A stretch of 64,000 bases of DNA, from assembly GCF_963662255.1 (NCBI RefSeq), contig NC_085073.1, forward strand, positions 1,116,001-1,180,000, in the 5' to 3' direction. Of this stretch, positions 12,001 to 24,100 are shown piece by piece. The position numbers were made by a program, and so were the translations under genes. The notes under the pieces were generated by a model. It had not been told where the DNA came from. It worked only from the letters and a program-made list of their open reading frames with translations, and did no database searches. This DNA is from Cinclus cinclus (lineage: Eukaryota > Chordata > Aves > Passeriformes > Cinclidae). Within the stretch, counting starts at the first letter, position 1; each line of letters opens with the position of its first letter.

Positions 12001-15000
12001 CTCCCTGCATTGTTGGTGGGAAGGAGGGAGGGGCTGGGGAAGAAAAAAGGTGTTTTAAGCACTTATTTTACTTCTCATTATCCCCCTCTGACTGTCAATA
12101 ATAGATTTAATTTATACCTTTAAATTTAAGCCTGTTTTGCCCTTCAGAATGCTTTTCTCCTAGTCCTTAACTCATTAGCCCGTCACTGATTTTTTTTCCC
12201 TCTCCTTTCCCAACTCCAGCAGGAGAGAGTAAGCAAATGACTCTTGTGGGTACCTGGCATTTAGCCAGTGTCAAACCACAACATCCAGCTAGGAGTGCTC
12301 CTCCAGGCCCAGCATGCAGCTGTTGGCTGTGGAGGAACAGGGTGCAGGAGAAGGGGTTGCCAGCATGAACCTGTGGGGAACCTGACTGTGAAGGGGAGGT
12401 TGCACGGGAAGGTGTGTTGAGGTGCTCAGTCTGTGGCACGGACAAGAGACATGGGCAGCAGTCACAGCCAGTGAAGCAGACAACTACTGCAAACTGTTAT
12501 GCCCTGCACAGGTGTACCCACGTAGCTGCTGCAGAGGAAGGAGGCATATCTGCAGAGGTAGAGTGCTTGTGTGAAGGATTGTTCACCATTCTGGCACAAG
12601 CTTTCCTGCAGCCTCAAGGTGACCTGGGCTCATTTACTTGAGCAGCCCCAGGTTCTTCTTGTAAGAGAAGCTGTTTGCACACTGCCTACCCAGACTGAGT
12701 CCTGCTGAGCAAGGAGGACTTTGAGTGGCCATGGTGGAGGCGAGAAGAACTCCTCTTCATTCTCCAGTGACACCATTCCAGAGAAGCAGCTGTGTGTGAG
12801 CTGACTCTCAGCTGTGCTATTTGCTTGTACCATATGCCACCAGGCAGCTACAAAGCAGTTTTTCATGACTGATCTCATAACACAACATGGTTAACAAAAG
12901 CTTAGAACTCCAACATTTCTTACCCCTTATTTGTATTGATGGATTACCTGTCCATGCTTCATCCTTGCAGACTAGGAGCATCTGCAGAGTCTGGGGCCTA
13001 CCTGTGACCTTCTTCAGGGCAGGAAGCTGTCACTCGTTACTGAGGTACTCAAGTCAGAGGAAGTCAGAAAAGCAGAAAGAATGATGCAAAGCTTGAGGAA
13101 GATGGGGGAACTGCAAAGGGGAAGTCCTTCCTAGAGTGAGTTAATTCAGACAAAGACTCATAAATGGGACAAGGATTGCAGGGACATCCTGGCAAGACTG
13201 TTTCCTAGGAAGATAAGAGTAATGGGAGTATCCATCTTCCAAGGAGGTGTTGGTCCTTCCTTGTATATATCCCAACAGCAAAGTCCTGTAGAAAGCAAAT
13301 ATTACTATTTCTTTTACATGAGAAGGTATTTTTGACAAGAACAAACAGGAAAATTGGTCGTGAATTGGTTAGTGTGGCCAGAGTGCTGCCTGTAATTGAC
13401 ACCAAAGGAGAAATGTTCAGGGTGAGAAGGAAAAAACTAGATGAAAAAGTAAAGTTAAAGAGATTTATGTAACAACAGAGCAAAAGTAAAGGGCTCAGTA
13501 GTCACAGTGCCCATGGATGGCTCCCAGAAATTTTCTCCTTCTGGGAGTCCTAGAAGGACTCCAAATATATCCTGAGGCTAGCTGAGCACCTCTAGGCACT
13601 ACAATGGAAGGTGCCCAGGCACTACACTGGAAGGACTCCCAGCTCCTTGCCAGATGTAAGGTGAAGGTATTCTCCCCATTGGCCTCAGGCCAGTCCTCCA
13701 GACCCTGCCACTGGGTGGATGGCCACTGAACCAGAACAGCCAGTAATGTACCATCCAAACATATTTGTATAGCAGGGGTAGAGAGGGAAAATAGTGATTT
13801 ATTTTCTGCAACATGCTACCTTGACAGGCTTGAGCACATTCGAGCTTCTGCTCCTCCAGGCCCAGTCAGACCAGCCCAATACTGCCACAGAAGAGAGAAT
13901 GCACACTTCTAGCTATTGGCACTATGACTCCTGCAAGTGGAGGCTCATCTACACCATGCTCACCATGCATCACTGACTTAACTCTTAACTGCTTTTTAAG
14001 TTAAATTGTAAAATCAAGTATAAACTGTCAATGGCCTCACTGACCATGTAGCCTCAAATTGATATCTCTGCCTTCCTCCATTCTGAGGCCATTTAAGGTT
14101 CTGCAGTTTCCTAGCACTTGCTGACTTCCCACTCCAAATGTGCTATAAAAATGCAAATCCAAGCAACAGCTGCATTATGGTTTATCAATTGCTTTCTTAT
14201 TACCCAGCAAGCACTAGATTAATTCTATGTTAAAGCTGAGTAGGAGTCTCACATATCAGGTGTTTTCAGGTAGACCATTCTCAAAGATAACTGCCAAATT
14301 GGAACTAGAACTCAAGCAGGCCTTAAGGATGTGGCCACATGTGCTATGGGGGTTGCACACACCTGCACTAGGCTGGGGATCATCTCTGTTAATGGTGTGA
14401 GTAAATCCCCAGAGATGGATGATGCTCTGAATCATTTATGATGCCACACTGCTGGCCTTTTACACTGTGCCAGTAAAACTGGGGCACTATTTCCTGGTAT
14501 ATTGAAGGAGAACTGGTCTCCTTGGCACACAGGAAGGACTATCAGTGAATCCATACCACTTGTTAGCTCTCTACCATTTGGAAAGCTCAACATTTTGAAC
14601 ACAGCAGTTGTTTTTCTGGATTCTATGGCGTTATACCTTTTGCATTTGAAGAAGCTCAGATGTTCAGTCAGAGCAGGCCCAACCTTAAATTCCTGCACTT
14701 GGGCAGATTACCCACCAAGAGAGGACATCCACCCAGCCACCAAGCAATGGTTCTGATCTTTTCAGGGCAGTTTTCTGCATGCCAGCCTGTCACACTATAC
14801 TACATAGGACCATGCCAAAGATATTTATTTGTACATTCATGATTTCTGCAGACAGTGTAAAACAAATTAAATCCTCCAGATCTATGCTATTCTCATACCT
14901 AGAACTGGGGTTTAGCAGTGCAGAGGAAGCCTGCAAATATTGCCATAAAAAACCACAAAACCTTTTCCTCATTTGCTGTAGCTCCTGCCCATTTACTCCA

Positions 15001-15344
15001 TCCAAGCAAATCTCTTTCATGGCTGCCCAAAACATCTGATTCTTGCACCTGCCCAACCACGTGCATTCTTATTGTTATGGTGCTAAAGAAAGAATTTATG
15101 TGATGCCACTGGCCTTCAATATTCAATATAGATCACAGGCTGCAGGGTCTCTTCTGACTGTACCAAACTCAAGACAGCAAATGGCTTTCTGCTGTAGATT
15201 CATGGTTAGCCAGGACTGTTCTTTAGGGACAGGCAACTCCAACACAAGGGTTAACTGAGACAGTGCTCTAGCACTTCACTGTTGTCCCCAGCTGTGGACT
15301 GGAAAAACGTTTTCCAGTGAGAGAGATGTACTGACAGCCCCTAA
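9085..15344. other. Intergenic, no gene seen
   Basis: About 6.3 kb with only short unrelated open frames on both strands. No exon chain, RNA gene or strong tandem repeat was recognised. A GCA-rich run lies near 11264-11280. Old, unrecognised transposon remnants are likely. Confidence 0.45.
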
Positions 15345-15680
15345 AAGGACCCCAAGAGAAATTAAGAGGGACTTTGGACAAGGGCATAGACAAGGGGGAA
15401 TGGCTTCCCACTGCCAGAGAGCAGGGTTAGATGGAATACTGAGAAGGAATTCTTCCCTGTGAGGATGGTGAGGTCATGGCACAGGTTGTCCAGAACAACT
15501 GTGGCTGCCCCTAGATCCCGGGAAGCGTCCAAGGCCAGGTTGGATAGAGCTTGGAGCAACCTGTGGAAAGTAGAAGGTGTTCCGGCCCATGGCAGACAGT
15601 TGGAACAAGATGAGCTTTAACTTCCCTTCCAATACAGACCCAAAACAATCAGTGATTCTATTATTCTGTGACCTGAAAGC
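15345..15680 (+). mobile_element. CR1 LINE 3' fragment
   Basis: Contains the CR1 3'-region phrases: GAATTCTTCCCTGTGAGGATGG, TGTGGCTGCCCCTAGATCC, AAGGCCAGGTTGGATAGAGC, CTTCCCTTCCAATACAGACC, and a terminal ATTCTATTATTCTGTGAC. The order and 3' end orient it on the plus strand. Diverged from the consensus remembered for chicken CR1. Confidence 0.85.
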
Positions 15681-17150
15681 CAGGTGCAAAGAGCTACTCC
15701 ATGAAACTCTAAACATACAGACATTAACTGAATGGTTTTCATGGTCATCTTGGTTGTGTTGCAAGATCATTATGAAGCTTAATAAATTATCCTTCATATA
15801 ATACTTTGAGATCTTGGGTGGAGCACACTTTGGAGTTGCAGAAAGCAATTCTCTCACCTCCTTGATTAATCTTGTAATATGCCCAAGAGAGACTGATCCC
15901 ATGCACATACCTTGTTATGTCCCCTGGCCTATCTTCTTCCTTCTCACATACTCTGTAAACTTTACCTTTGACAGAACCTCTGGCTTAATCAGCACTCCCA
16001 AACACATTTAGCATGTTACAGCACATGATGGGATAAGTAGATAATTCTCGTTCAAAGTGGAGCCAAGGGTTTCTACTTTGACCTTTCTACACTAAAAACT
16101 GAACTCCACTGGGAGCTGGTTTGTTTATTTAATAGCATAGGACTGAAATATCTCTTTCCAGTGAGACCATGACAAAGGTTGAGCCAGCCTGGCTAGACAT
16201 GAGGAACAGAACAGGTTACTGCAGCTGCTCAAGGAAAATATGTAAATAACTCTAAGGTGGTGGGCACCTAGCCAGCTGCATCTGGGCTGTGGATTTGAAA
16301 ATTAAGCACCAAATGGTTGTTTTGGGAAAAAAAACTGGGTTTGTTTTCATTATCATGCAGATGAGTGCCAGGCTTTATATAATAACAATACAGGGGTGTG
16401 AGCATTGCATGCTGTCCTCCCACAGCTCCACTGCGGTGGCAATGATTTAAGTGATTCTTGGAGCAGAACTGGGATTGCTCCTGGCTGACACTGCGAGCTT
16501 TTTGAACTCAGATGAACTGCATTCAGAGCCAGTCCCCACTCTCCTTCACTGTGCTTTCCAAACAGCCAAATGGCTAAACGATGATGGGCTTGCACATGAA
16601 ATGAGGGAACCTGAACTCCACAGGTTGCTGAGAATTGGTGCTACCCTGGCAGTTGGATCCCTGAAAGTCTAATGAGAATAAAATCCAGCTCTGTATGTGA
16701 AAGCAAAACTCACAGTGTTAGAGATTATTTGACCTATATTTCATTAAACTGATGTGAATAATCTTTACCTTGATTTTAGAGTACAGTTAATATTTGTTTC
16801 TTTAAACAGCAGTGGCTCTGCACAGGCACGCCCATGGTTCTGGCTCCAAAGGTTGCCACAGTCTGACTGGAAGGAAGCAGTGAAATTTTCTGCTATGTGG
16901 CCAGCTCATCTTTTTTCAGTGATGCTTTCATGGTATATTAAACTGCAAAGAAATCTGTCTTCCTATTAGTTTGGAAGAATTCCTGAATTTTGGGGAGCCA
17001 GGGGGGGTGAAACACAGTAGGTGATGCTACCCTGAAGGCTGGTGTATCCCACCACACACCTGCTCCTGCACCTACGGAAGACTGTGAATGAGCTGTACTG
17101 CAGAAAGCCTCTCTGGCGCCTGTGTTACAGACGGGGCTCGTTTTAGTATG
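15681..17150. other. Intergenic, no gene seen
   Basis: No coding exon, RNA gene or clear repeat was recognised between the CR1 fragment and LTR copy B. Confidence 0.45.
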
Positions 17151-17155
17151 TGCTA

Positions 17156-19056
17156 TGTCCTAGTTTGAAAGACAGGTGGCTGACAAGGAAAGTGGGAACC
17201 TCTCTTGGAATGGAAAATGTGATCCAATTATTTCCAAATTATTATTATAACTTTGAAATTATGGCTCATTCAGGGAAAGATATGGGTAAAATAATAATAA
17301 AAGAATAACAGTTCTACAGTTATTTACTAGTGTGTATATATAGATATACTAGTGTGTGTATAACAAGGCAAACAAAAAACAACTGCAGCAACAAACAGAA
17401 CCACAAACCCTGTCACAGCCAGAACCACAAACCCTGTCACAACCAGAACCACAGATCCAGTGACAGCCAGAAACACAGACCCAGTGACAGCCAGAACCAC
17501 AGACCCAGCCAGTCCCAGCCAGAGCCACAGACCCAGCCAGTCCCAGCCAGAGCCACAGACCCAGTGACAGCCAGAACCACAGACCCAGTCAGTCCCAGCA
17601 CCACAGACCCAGCCAGTCCCAGCCAGAACCACAGACCCAGTCAGTCCCAGCCAGAGCCACAGACCCAGTGACAGCCAGAACCACAGACCCAGTCAGTCCC
17701 AGCACCACAGACCCAGTCAGTCCCAGCCAGAGCCACAGACCCAGTCAGTCCCAGCCAGAACCACAGACCCAGCCAGTCCCAGCCAGAACCACAGACCCAG
17801 TGACAGCCAGAGCCACAGACCCAGTCAGTCCCAGCCAGAACCACAGACCCAGTCAGTCCCAGCCAGAACCACAGATCCAGTCAGTCCCAGCCAGAGCCAC
17901 AGACCCAGCCAGTCCCAGCCAGAACCACAGACCCAGTCAGTCCCAGCCAGAACCACAGACCCAGTCAGTCCCAGCCAGCACCACAGACCCAGTCAGTCCC
18001 AGCCAGAACCACAGACCCAGCCAGTCCCAGCCAGAACCACAGACCCAGTCAGTCCCAGCCAGCACCACAGACCCAGTCAGTCCCAGCCAGAACCACAGAC
18101 CCAGCCAGTCCCAGCCAGAACCACAGACCCAGCCAGTCCCAGCCAGAACCACAGACCCAGTCAGTCCCAGCCAGAACCACAGACCCAGTCAGTCCCAGCC
18201 TTCTCTCTGCTGCAGGCACTTTCCCCGTTGGTGCAGTTCCCATCCCAGCCAGCAGGGGCTCTGGTGGCTCCCTGCCAGGCAGGGCAGGTGCGATGATTCC
18301 CCCACGGCTGCAGGGGGCGCTGTGGTGCGAGCTGAGCCACCTCTCCACACGGCAATGGCAGGTGAGAGAGAGACAGCGGCTTCCTTTGCAAACCCTCAGC
18401 GGGCAGCTGGTCCTGGTACCCTCAGAAGAGGATAGCAAAAGAAGCGGCAGCAGGAACCTCTGAGTAGCAAAATGGGAAGGCAGAGATGTGCAAAATCCTG
18501 GAGTACTAAAGGAAATGTTTCAGAAACTTTGCAGATGTAGCAGGTGCCCAGGGGTGTCAGTGGCAGGGCTGGGCAGTGGCAGTCTGGCTCCCGAGCACAG
18601 TGGGGAGAGGATCTCTCAGAGGGGGAGAGGGCTCAGGAATCCTAGGGTTTCCCCTGAAGCACCCAACTAGATGGTGAGGCAGGTGTTAATAAGGTCCCAG
18701 TTCAGTTTCTGCTGTCACGAGCAGAGGCTCACCCCACGACAGAAGAAGCAGGACTGGGAGCCCAGCCCGGCTCCCACAGTGGCAGTGAATTCCTTTCCCC
18801 AGGCAGCAGCTACAGCCCTCCTCCTCTGAAGCAGCAGCCCCAGCTCCATCTTTTACCAGCGGAATTCTCTCAGTATCTCTGCCCCTCCAAGAGAAACCCT
18901 CACATAAGAGCAGTGCAGCCAGATGCCCTCCTCTCCCCTGAGCTTGGCAACTTCTTCTGCCTCTCTTAAACCCGGTCATTACTGCTCCTTAGCAACAAAA
19001 ATGGGGGAAAATTCCCTAAGAGAAAAGAAAACCAAAATGAAAAACCTTTAACTACA
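17156..19056 (-). mobile_element. Large ERV LTR (copy B), 1.9 kb, with internal VNTR and 5-bp TSD
   Basis: Plus-strand ends are TGTCCTAGTTTG and TTTAACTACA, flanked by a perfect TGCTA duplication (17151-17155 and 19057-19061). It is inverted relative to copies A and C. Its right part (about 18450-19020) aligns with 3.7-4.25 kb of copy A, and its left end aligns with the tails of A, C, D and E. The 5-bp duplication is usual for ERVL-type integration; the family name was not checked. About 800 bp of the length is the VNTR. Confidence 0.85.
17399..18207. repeat. 24/28-bp minisatellite (VNTR B) inside LTR copy B
   Basis: About 30 units of the same repeat as VNTR A, on the opposite strand (AGCCAGAACCACAGACCCAG plus TCAGTCCC). 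The first units at the left are degenerate (ACAAACCCTGTCACAGCC), which suggests an older edge and a homogenised core. Stop-free frames here are repeat artefacts. Confidence 0.95.
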
Positions 19057-19061
19057 TGCTA

Positions 19062-21589
19062 TTATAAGCAAATCACTCTGTAGAAAAATGACAAAGTAGA
19101 ATTGTGGAATGTCAGGGAGCCCTAGCACTGACCCCTCAGCATCTTCTTTTACCCCTTTTCTGTAGAGATGGGGGGAAATGTGAAATGTTTTTTGAATTGT
19201 ATTCTCATTTATGATCACATGAGGGTCTGGCTCCAGTACAAGAGTCCAAAGGACCACACTTAGAAGTTACTCACCTTACTCCCACAAAAGAGAGAACAAT
19301 TCCAAGCGCCAACCAGAATTCTCTCTGTCATCTCTTGGTTGACACTTCCCCCAGTGTGATGCAGCTTGAATTCTCCCTCAGTAAGAAGGTAAATGCTGTA
19401 GCAAAAGAATACTATTTTTTTTAAACTCCTGTCAAACACTAGATGCTGGATTCAGAAAAAAATACATCCTCTACACATTACGGTGTGATGTCTTGTCTTG
19501 GGGAAAAAACCCTTGTCCTACAGACAGTCTGCTGTTTGCTTTAACCCCACAACTGTTTGGCATGTTCGTCTCTGCTGTTTTTTACATCTCAGCAAACTTT
19601 CTCATAGTGCATGAGGAAGGTTTCATCCACAACTCATGGTATTCTATTCACTTTCTCTACTTGCTTTAGTGCTTTCTGTCCTGACACTGCTGGAAACAAT
19701 TTGATTCAATGAAAGATGAAATGCAGGGGCAGAACTCTGTGGTGAGGTATGAGTACTTCTTCCAGTCTTGGAGTCATTGCTAGCAATTTTTTGAGCACTA
19801 ATGCTGAGGCCAGATTGAATTTGGACTGATAGGAAAATGTTATGTGATATATGTTCAATCCTTTCTCCTTCCTGAAATTAATGACAATATCTGAGACAAT
19901 CAATGAAACACTGTCTGGCTGTTTGAGCAAGGTGAAGAACATGAGGCGGGGGGGTGGGGGGGGAAGGGTGTCAGGCAAGATAGAAATAATCCTATTCAAG
20001 ACATAAAAACAAAAGAGTGCAAAATGAGAAAGGGGAGAGCATGGTAGCAGCTGCTGAGAAACCAAAGCAGTTAAGAAATAGCAGTGGAAATCCTTTATCT
20101 CCATATTTGTGAAAATGTCAGTCATTATGAAATCTCAGAATCAGAAAATTTGTTACACCCAAATGTACAGGAAACCAGTCAACGAATGGGAAGGTGCTCT
20201 GCATCAAAGGGTACACAAGGTTTTCCTTTGTCTTTATTATGTACTGGAAGCAATTCCTTCATTTTTCTGGCAGAAGGCACACTCCAGAGTTAAACAGAGA
20301 CTGCCTCTACTGTCTGTCTCTGACATCCCAAAAATTTAATCTTATCCTATGCAGTCAGATATGTTGCAAGTGCCTTTGAACTAGAGCTTCAATGCTAAGC
20401 CCAGGGCTCTTCCAAGTTCCTGACTTTGTATCAGGGTGGGACTTGCACTTGCAGCAGCTTTCTCCTCTGCTCCACTTTCCACAAAGAGAAAACCTGGGAG
20501 AGTGGGCAAGGCAGGAGCTGCAGTGTACTCTGAACAGGTTCCCAATCTGAATGCCCAGGAATTCAGCCCCAGGGATTGCCATGATTCTGTTTTCCCAGCC
20601 AGGTAAGGCTGACACATCCCTACACCATCCCTTTGTCAAACACTAAATTATTTTGTCTTGGGATAACAGATCCATTCTACCTGCTCAAAACAGGAGTTTA
20701 TTGTAAAATTGTTTTGGATAGCAAAGACCTGTTAATGTCTTTAATGAAAAACTAATTGCTAAATATTAAGAGATGAGTCACCATATTGACTGTGGTTCAA
20801 TATTAAATCCCTATTTTTGGAGGGATCCAAGAACACCAGTATTTAAACAGATGCCAAAAACACAACTGAAACATGTGTTGCACTCCTTGGAAAACACAGC
20901 TGATGAGTGGGCACTCAGCTTTTGCACTTGCCTTTCTTCCTTGATGCTTTCCCTCCCCATCTCACCCCCAAACCATTCTCTTCATTTTAGAAGAGACAGG
21001 AAAAGTGAACACACATATTGTGCTCAAAAGGGGAGACTGGCATCAGGGATGAAAGTGTGCAAGTGTCCAGGTTACTGCTAAAGAAAGGAACTTTCTGACA
21101 AACGTAGAAAATATCAGGTATTATTATTTATGCGTATTTCAGGAACTATATTTTGAAACAAACAAACAAAACAAACAAAATTACTGCAATATAGTTGATA
21201 GCAACACTATGAAAATACCCAGTAACCGTAGAAGGAAAAAACATCCCAAAGCACACAAACTCTTGAAACATTCAAAGTTTCTGAGCCATTTCCTAAAAAT
21301 ATCTGAGGGCTCAACTTCATGAACAAAGGCAATGTATATCTGATTAACATTATCAATCAAAATTAGGCAAAAAAGCTTAAAAGAACTTCTAAAATATGAC
21401 AGATGCACAGACAATCACGTCAAATCACAAGAGAAGTGAGCTAACCCAAAAATACTTTCAGCATTTCTAAATGAGAGGCTTTCAGCATTCCTAAAATATT
21501 TTTTCGTGACTTAATGCAATCAGAGTTTATAGCTGGTCTTCCACAAATTTGCTAGTGTTGGAAACTGAATGTTAAAGAGAGAAAAAGTT
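19062..21589. other. Intergenic, no gene seen
   Basis: Contains a G-rich run near 19946-19963 and a CAAA-type simple repeat at about 21157-21180. No exon-like sequence was recognised on either strand. Confidence 0.45.
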
Positions 21590-21975
21590 CAGCCTAAGTG
21601 CACGGCTTGATGCTCAAGGACATTTTTTTGGTTTGCTCGGTGGAAGACGGTGCTGTTACAGACGACACGGACTGCGTGGGGCAGGAGATGGGACAGGAGA
21701 AGGGGCAGAGACTGGGGCTGGAGCCGGTCCAGCAGCACTTCGGTTACAGTTTGCAGACAGGCGCCAAAATTCAAAACACGCACTATATTGTACCTCAACT
21801 CCCAAGTCTGGCTGAAACAAAGAGCAGGAAACGGACGGGGCACAATCCGACCTCCCTGCGAGCAGCGACCGCAGGACCCTGGGATTTGTAGTCTCTGCGC
21901 TCTGCTTCCTTCCCAGACTCGGTCACAAAGCTGAGTTTCACGCGAAGTCGCACATCCTATCATCAGATCTCAGTG
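21590..21975. promoter_or_regulatory. GC-rich promoter-like block upstream of LMNB2
   Basis: A local rise in GC and CpG inside AT-rich DNA. It contains GGCGCCAAAATTCAAA (21760-21775), which combines an E2F-type GGCGCCAAAA with a TTTGAA (CHR-like) element. It also contains ACTACAAATCCCAG on the minus strand (21879-21892), a close match to the ZNF143/SBS motif. It may be a distal LMNB2 promoter, a promoter of an unseen transcript, or a fossil of one. The 124-codon minus-strand frame (21589-21963) has no recognisable family. Confidence 0.4.
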
Positions 21976-23059
21976 GCGGCGCCCTGCCGGCAGTGACCCT
22001 CATGTAGAGAGGTTTTGTCTTTCAGAAAGCACACGGGGAATGATCTTGCTTGCATTTTAGCTGTCACTTGTAAACACTCTCTGGGGGCACCCACTGATAA
22101 CCGCAGCTCCACAGACTGGTGTGGAAATTCCCACCCTTAGCTCTTGGTAGGAGATGGAGGAGAAGGGGCACTCAGTGCTGTCCCGGGAGAGGTGATGCCC
22201 GGGCAGGTGGGACAGGCACTCTGTTGTCTCATAGCAGCCAAGACAAATTCTTTTGTATCAGATGCGCATTTTGAGGCAAATGCAATCAGAGGACTCATGC
22301 AGTGATTGCTGGAGAAACTTACTGCTATTTGCCCTCATGGATATTGAGCATCTAGAATTCCTGGGTTTATTCCAAGGTTTCCCATTTTGAGATGTACTTG
22401 ATATTAGATTTTCACATAAAGATAATTTTATTATGAGACCAAATACCTACTACCTACATATTTATCGTGGGTAGGTTTTCACATTGTATGCTGTATTTTC
22501 TTGCTGTCTTTCCTGTTTCTCTATCCAGACCTATGCTCCCATCTTTGCATACTGCTCTTGCTAACTTTTCTCTTTGGTCTTCATACAGAGGACAGGCTTT
22601 TCAGTCTGTTTTTTTGACTCCTTTTTCTCAGCCCTCCCTTGTAGCTGAAAGGCACAAGGCCAGAACAGCTTTGGGAGTTGTAATCCAGTTTATACTAGTT
22701 AATGTGCAAGAACTGACAGAACTTGGGCTTTTGGGGGAAAATACTACTCCAAATATTCAGGACGAGAAAACTCCTCAGTGGGTTTTAGTTTGTAGAAAGT
22801 TTGACTATGTAGCAAAAAAAAAAAAGCATCGCTCTTTAGGCTCTCCTAAAAACATCAGTCTTCGGAACATCCAAACCATGTATTCTCTATTTCAGCACAG
22901 AGATGGACCCTGGCCTATGCAAGAGCTGACAGCCAAGAAAGGCAAAATCAAACTGCGCACAAGCGGCTGTGGACGGTATTTTAGGGAACTGCATTGAAAA
23001 AACACCTTTTCGAGGAACCTGTCAGCCCATGGGCCTGAGTGCCATAAGGGATCCTGGCT
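21976..23059. other. Region between promoter-like block and LMNB2 CpG island
   Basis: No gene recognised. A 176-codon plus-strand frame (22467-22997) has no family resemblance and low coding plausibility. A further SBS-like GGGAGTTGTAATCC lies at about 22674-22687. Confidence 0.4.
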
Positions 23060-24100
23060 GCTGCTCTGTCAGGAGCGGGTGAGGGTCAGTCCTGTCGGTC
23101 GCTCCGGTCGCTTCAGTGGTTGCGCCAAAATTTCTTCGCCTGAGAACCGGCCCGGCGCCCGGTTCTGCCGTGGACGCGCAGCCCGAGCCTCACCCGCCGT
23201 CGGGCACTGGGCACGAAATGGCGCCCAACACCAAGCCCCCCGGCCATCTTGGCGCCGGGACTACATGTCCCAGGCGGCGCCGCGGCGCGAGGGGCCGCCC
23301 GCCCGCCATCTTAGCGCTCCCTCCCCTGGTGCGGCGGGATTGAATGAGTCGCTGCCCGCCCGCCTGCCAGCCCAGCGCCATGTCAGGCACTCCGAGCCGC
23401 GGCACTCCTGGCGGGACCCCGCTGTCGCCGACCCGCATTTCCCGGCTGCAGGAGAAGGAGGAACTGCGGCAGCTCAATGACCGCCTGGCCGTTTACATTG
23501 ACCGTGTGCGGGCGCTGGAGCTGGAGAACGACCGGCTGCTGCTGAAGATCTCGGAGAAGGAGGAGGTCACCACCCGGGAGGTACGGCCAGAGTGGGGAGT
23601 GAGCAGCGACTGCCTGTGGAGAGCCCCCCCGCCTCCGTCCCGGGGTGGGTCCGCGGCCCGGCGCTCTCCCGGCCAGTTCCCGCCCGTTCCCTGCGCGGCG
23701 CGGGGCTCGCTGTGGCGGCTCCGTGTGGCCGCCGCGCCATGCGCGTCCGCCGGGCGGGGAGCGGGAACTGTGCAGATCCAGCGCCTACTCGCGCGGCCCC
23801 TTGGGGCGGTCGGGGGCTTTCTGGCCGCGGTGTCACCCTGAGGGGCTACTGGCGACACATTCAAGGCGGCTCAGGCCGGGATTTGGCACCGGCAGGAGCC
23901 CGTGCCGGTGGCTACACCGGAGCGGGAAGGACGCGGCGCTGCTGGCGGTGTTGGCGGCTCCTGCGCCGGCCGGGCTGCAGCGCGGAGCCGCTGCGGTGCC
24001 TTGGCCGCGGGCGGGGCTCGGCTGGGGCTGCGGACGGTCCGAGCCTTCCGATGCCCCGCGCCCACAGCCCACGCTTACTGGGGTGTTTGGTGTCCCCTAC
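23060..24100. other. CpG island over LMNB2 exon 1
   Basis: Dense CpG and GC-rich sequence covering the promoter, the first coding exon and about 500 bp of intron 1. Long overlapping open frames on both strands are compositional. Confidence 0.85.
23110..23379 (+). promoter_or_regulatory. LMNB2: LMNB2 core promoter and 5' leader
   Basis: TATA-less and CpG-rich. Visible motifs are an E2F-like GCGCCAAAA (23122-23130), YY1-like GCCATCTTGGC (23243-23253) and CGCCATCTTAGC (23304-23315), and a ZNF143-like ACTACATGTCCCAG (23260-23273). The YY1-type motifs often sit at or just downstream of start sites, so transcription probably begins between about 23240 and 23310. An in-frame upstream ATG at 23344 has a weak context; the ATG at 23380 has G at -3 and gives the family-typical N-terminus. 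Confidence 0.6.

Noticed and set aside
17668..18435. 255-codon plus-strand open frame with the same Pro/Gln/Ser repeats
   Set aside because: Same VNTR and flanking LTR sequence as at 5 kb in opposite orientation; repeat-derived.
21589..21963. 124-codon minus-strand frame in the promoter-like block
   Set aside because: Overlaps motif-rich regulatory-looking DNA, also open on the other strand; no domain recognised.
22467..22997. 176-codon open frame upstream of LMNB2
   Set aside because: No recognisable family, simple-sequence Lys run, no exon-like conservation cues; consistent with chance.
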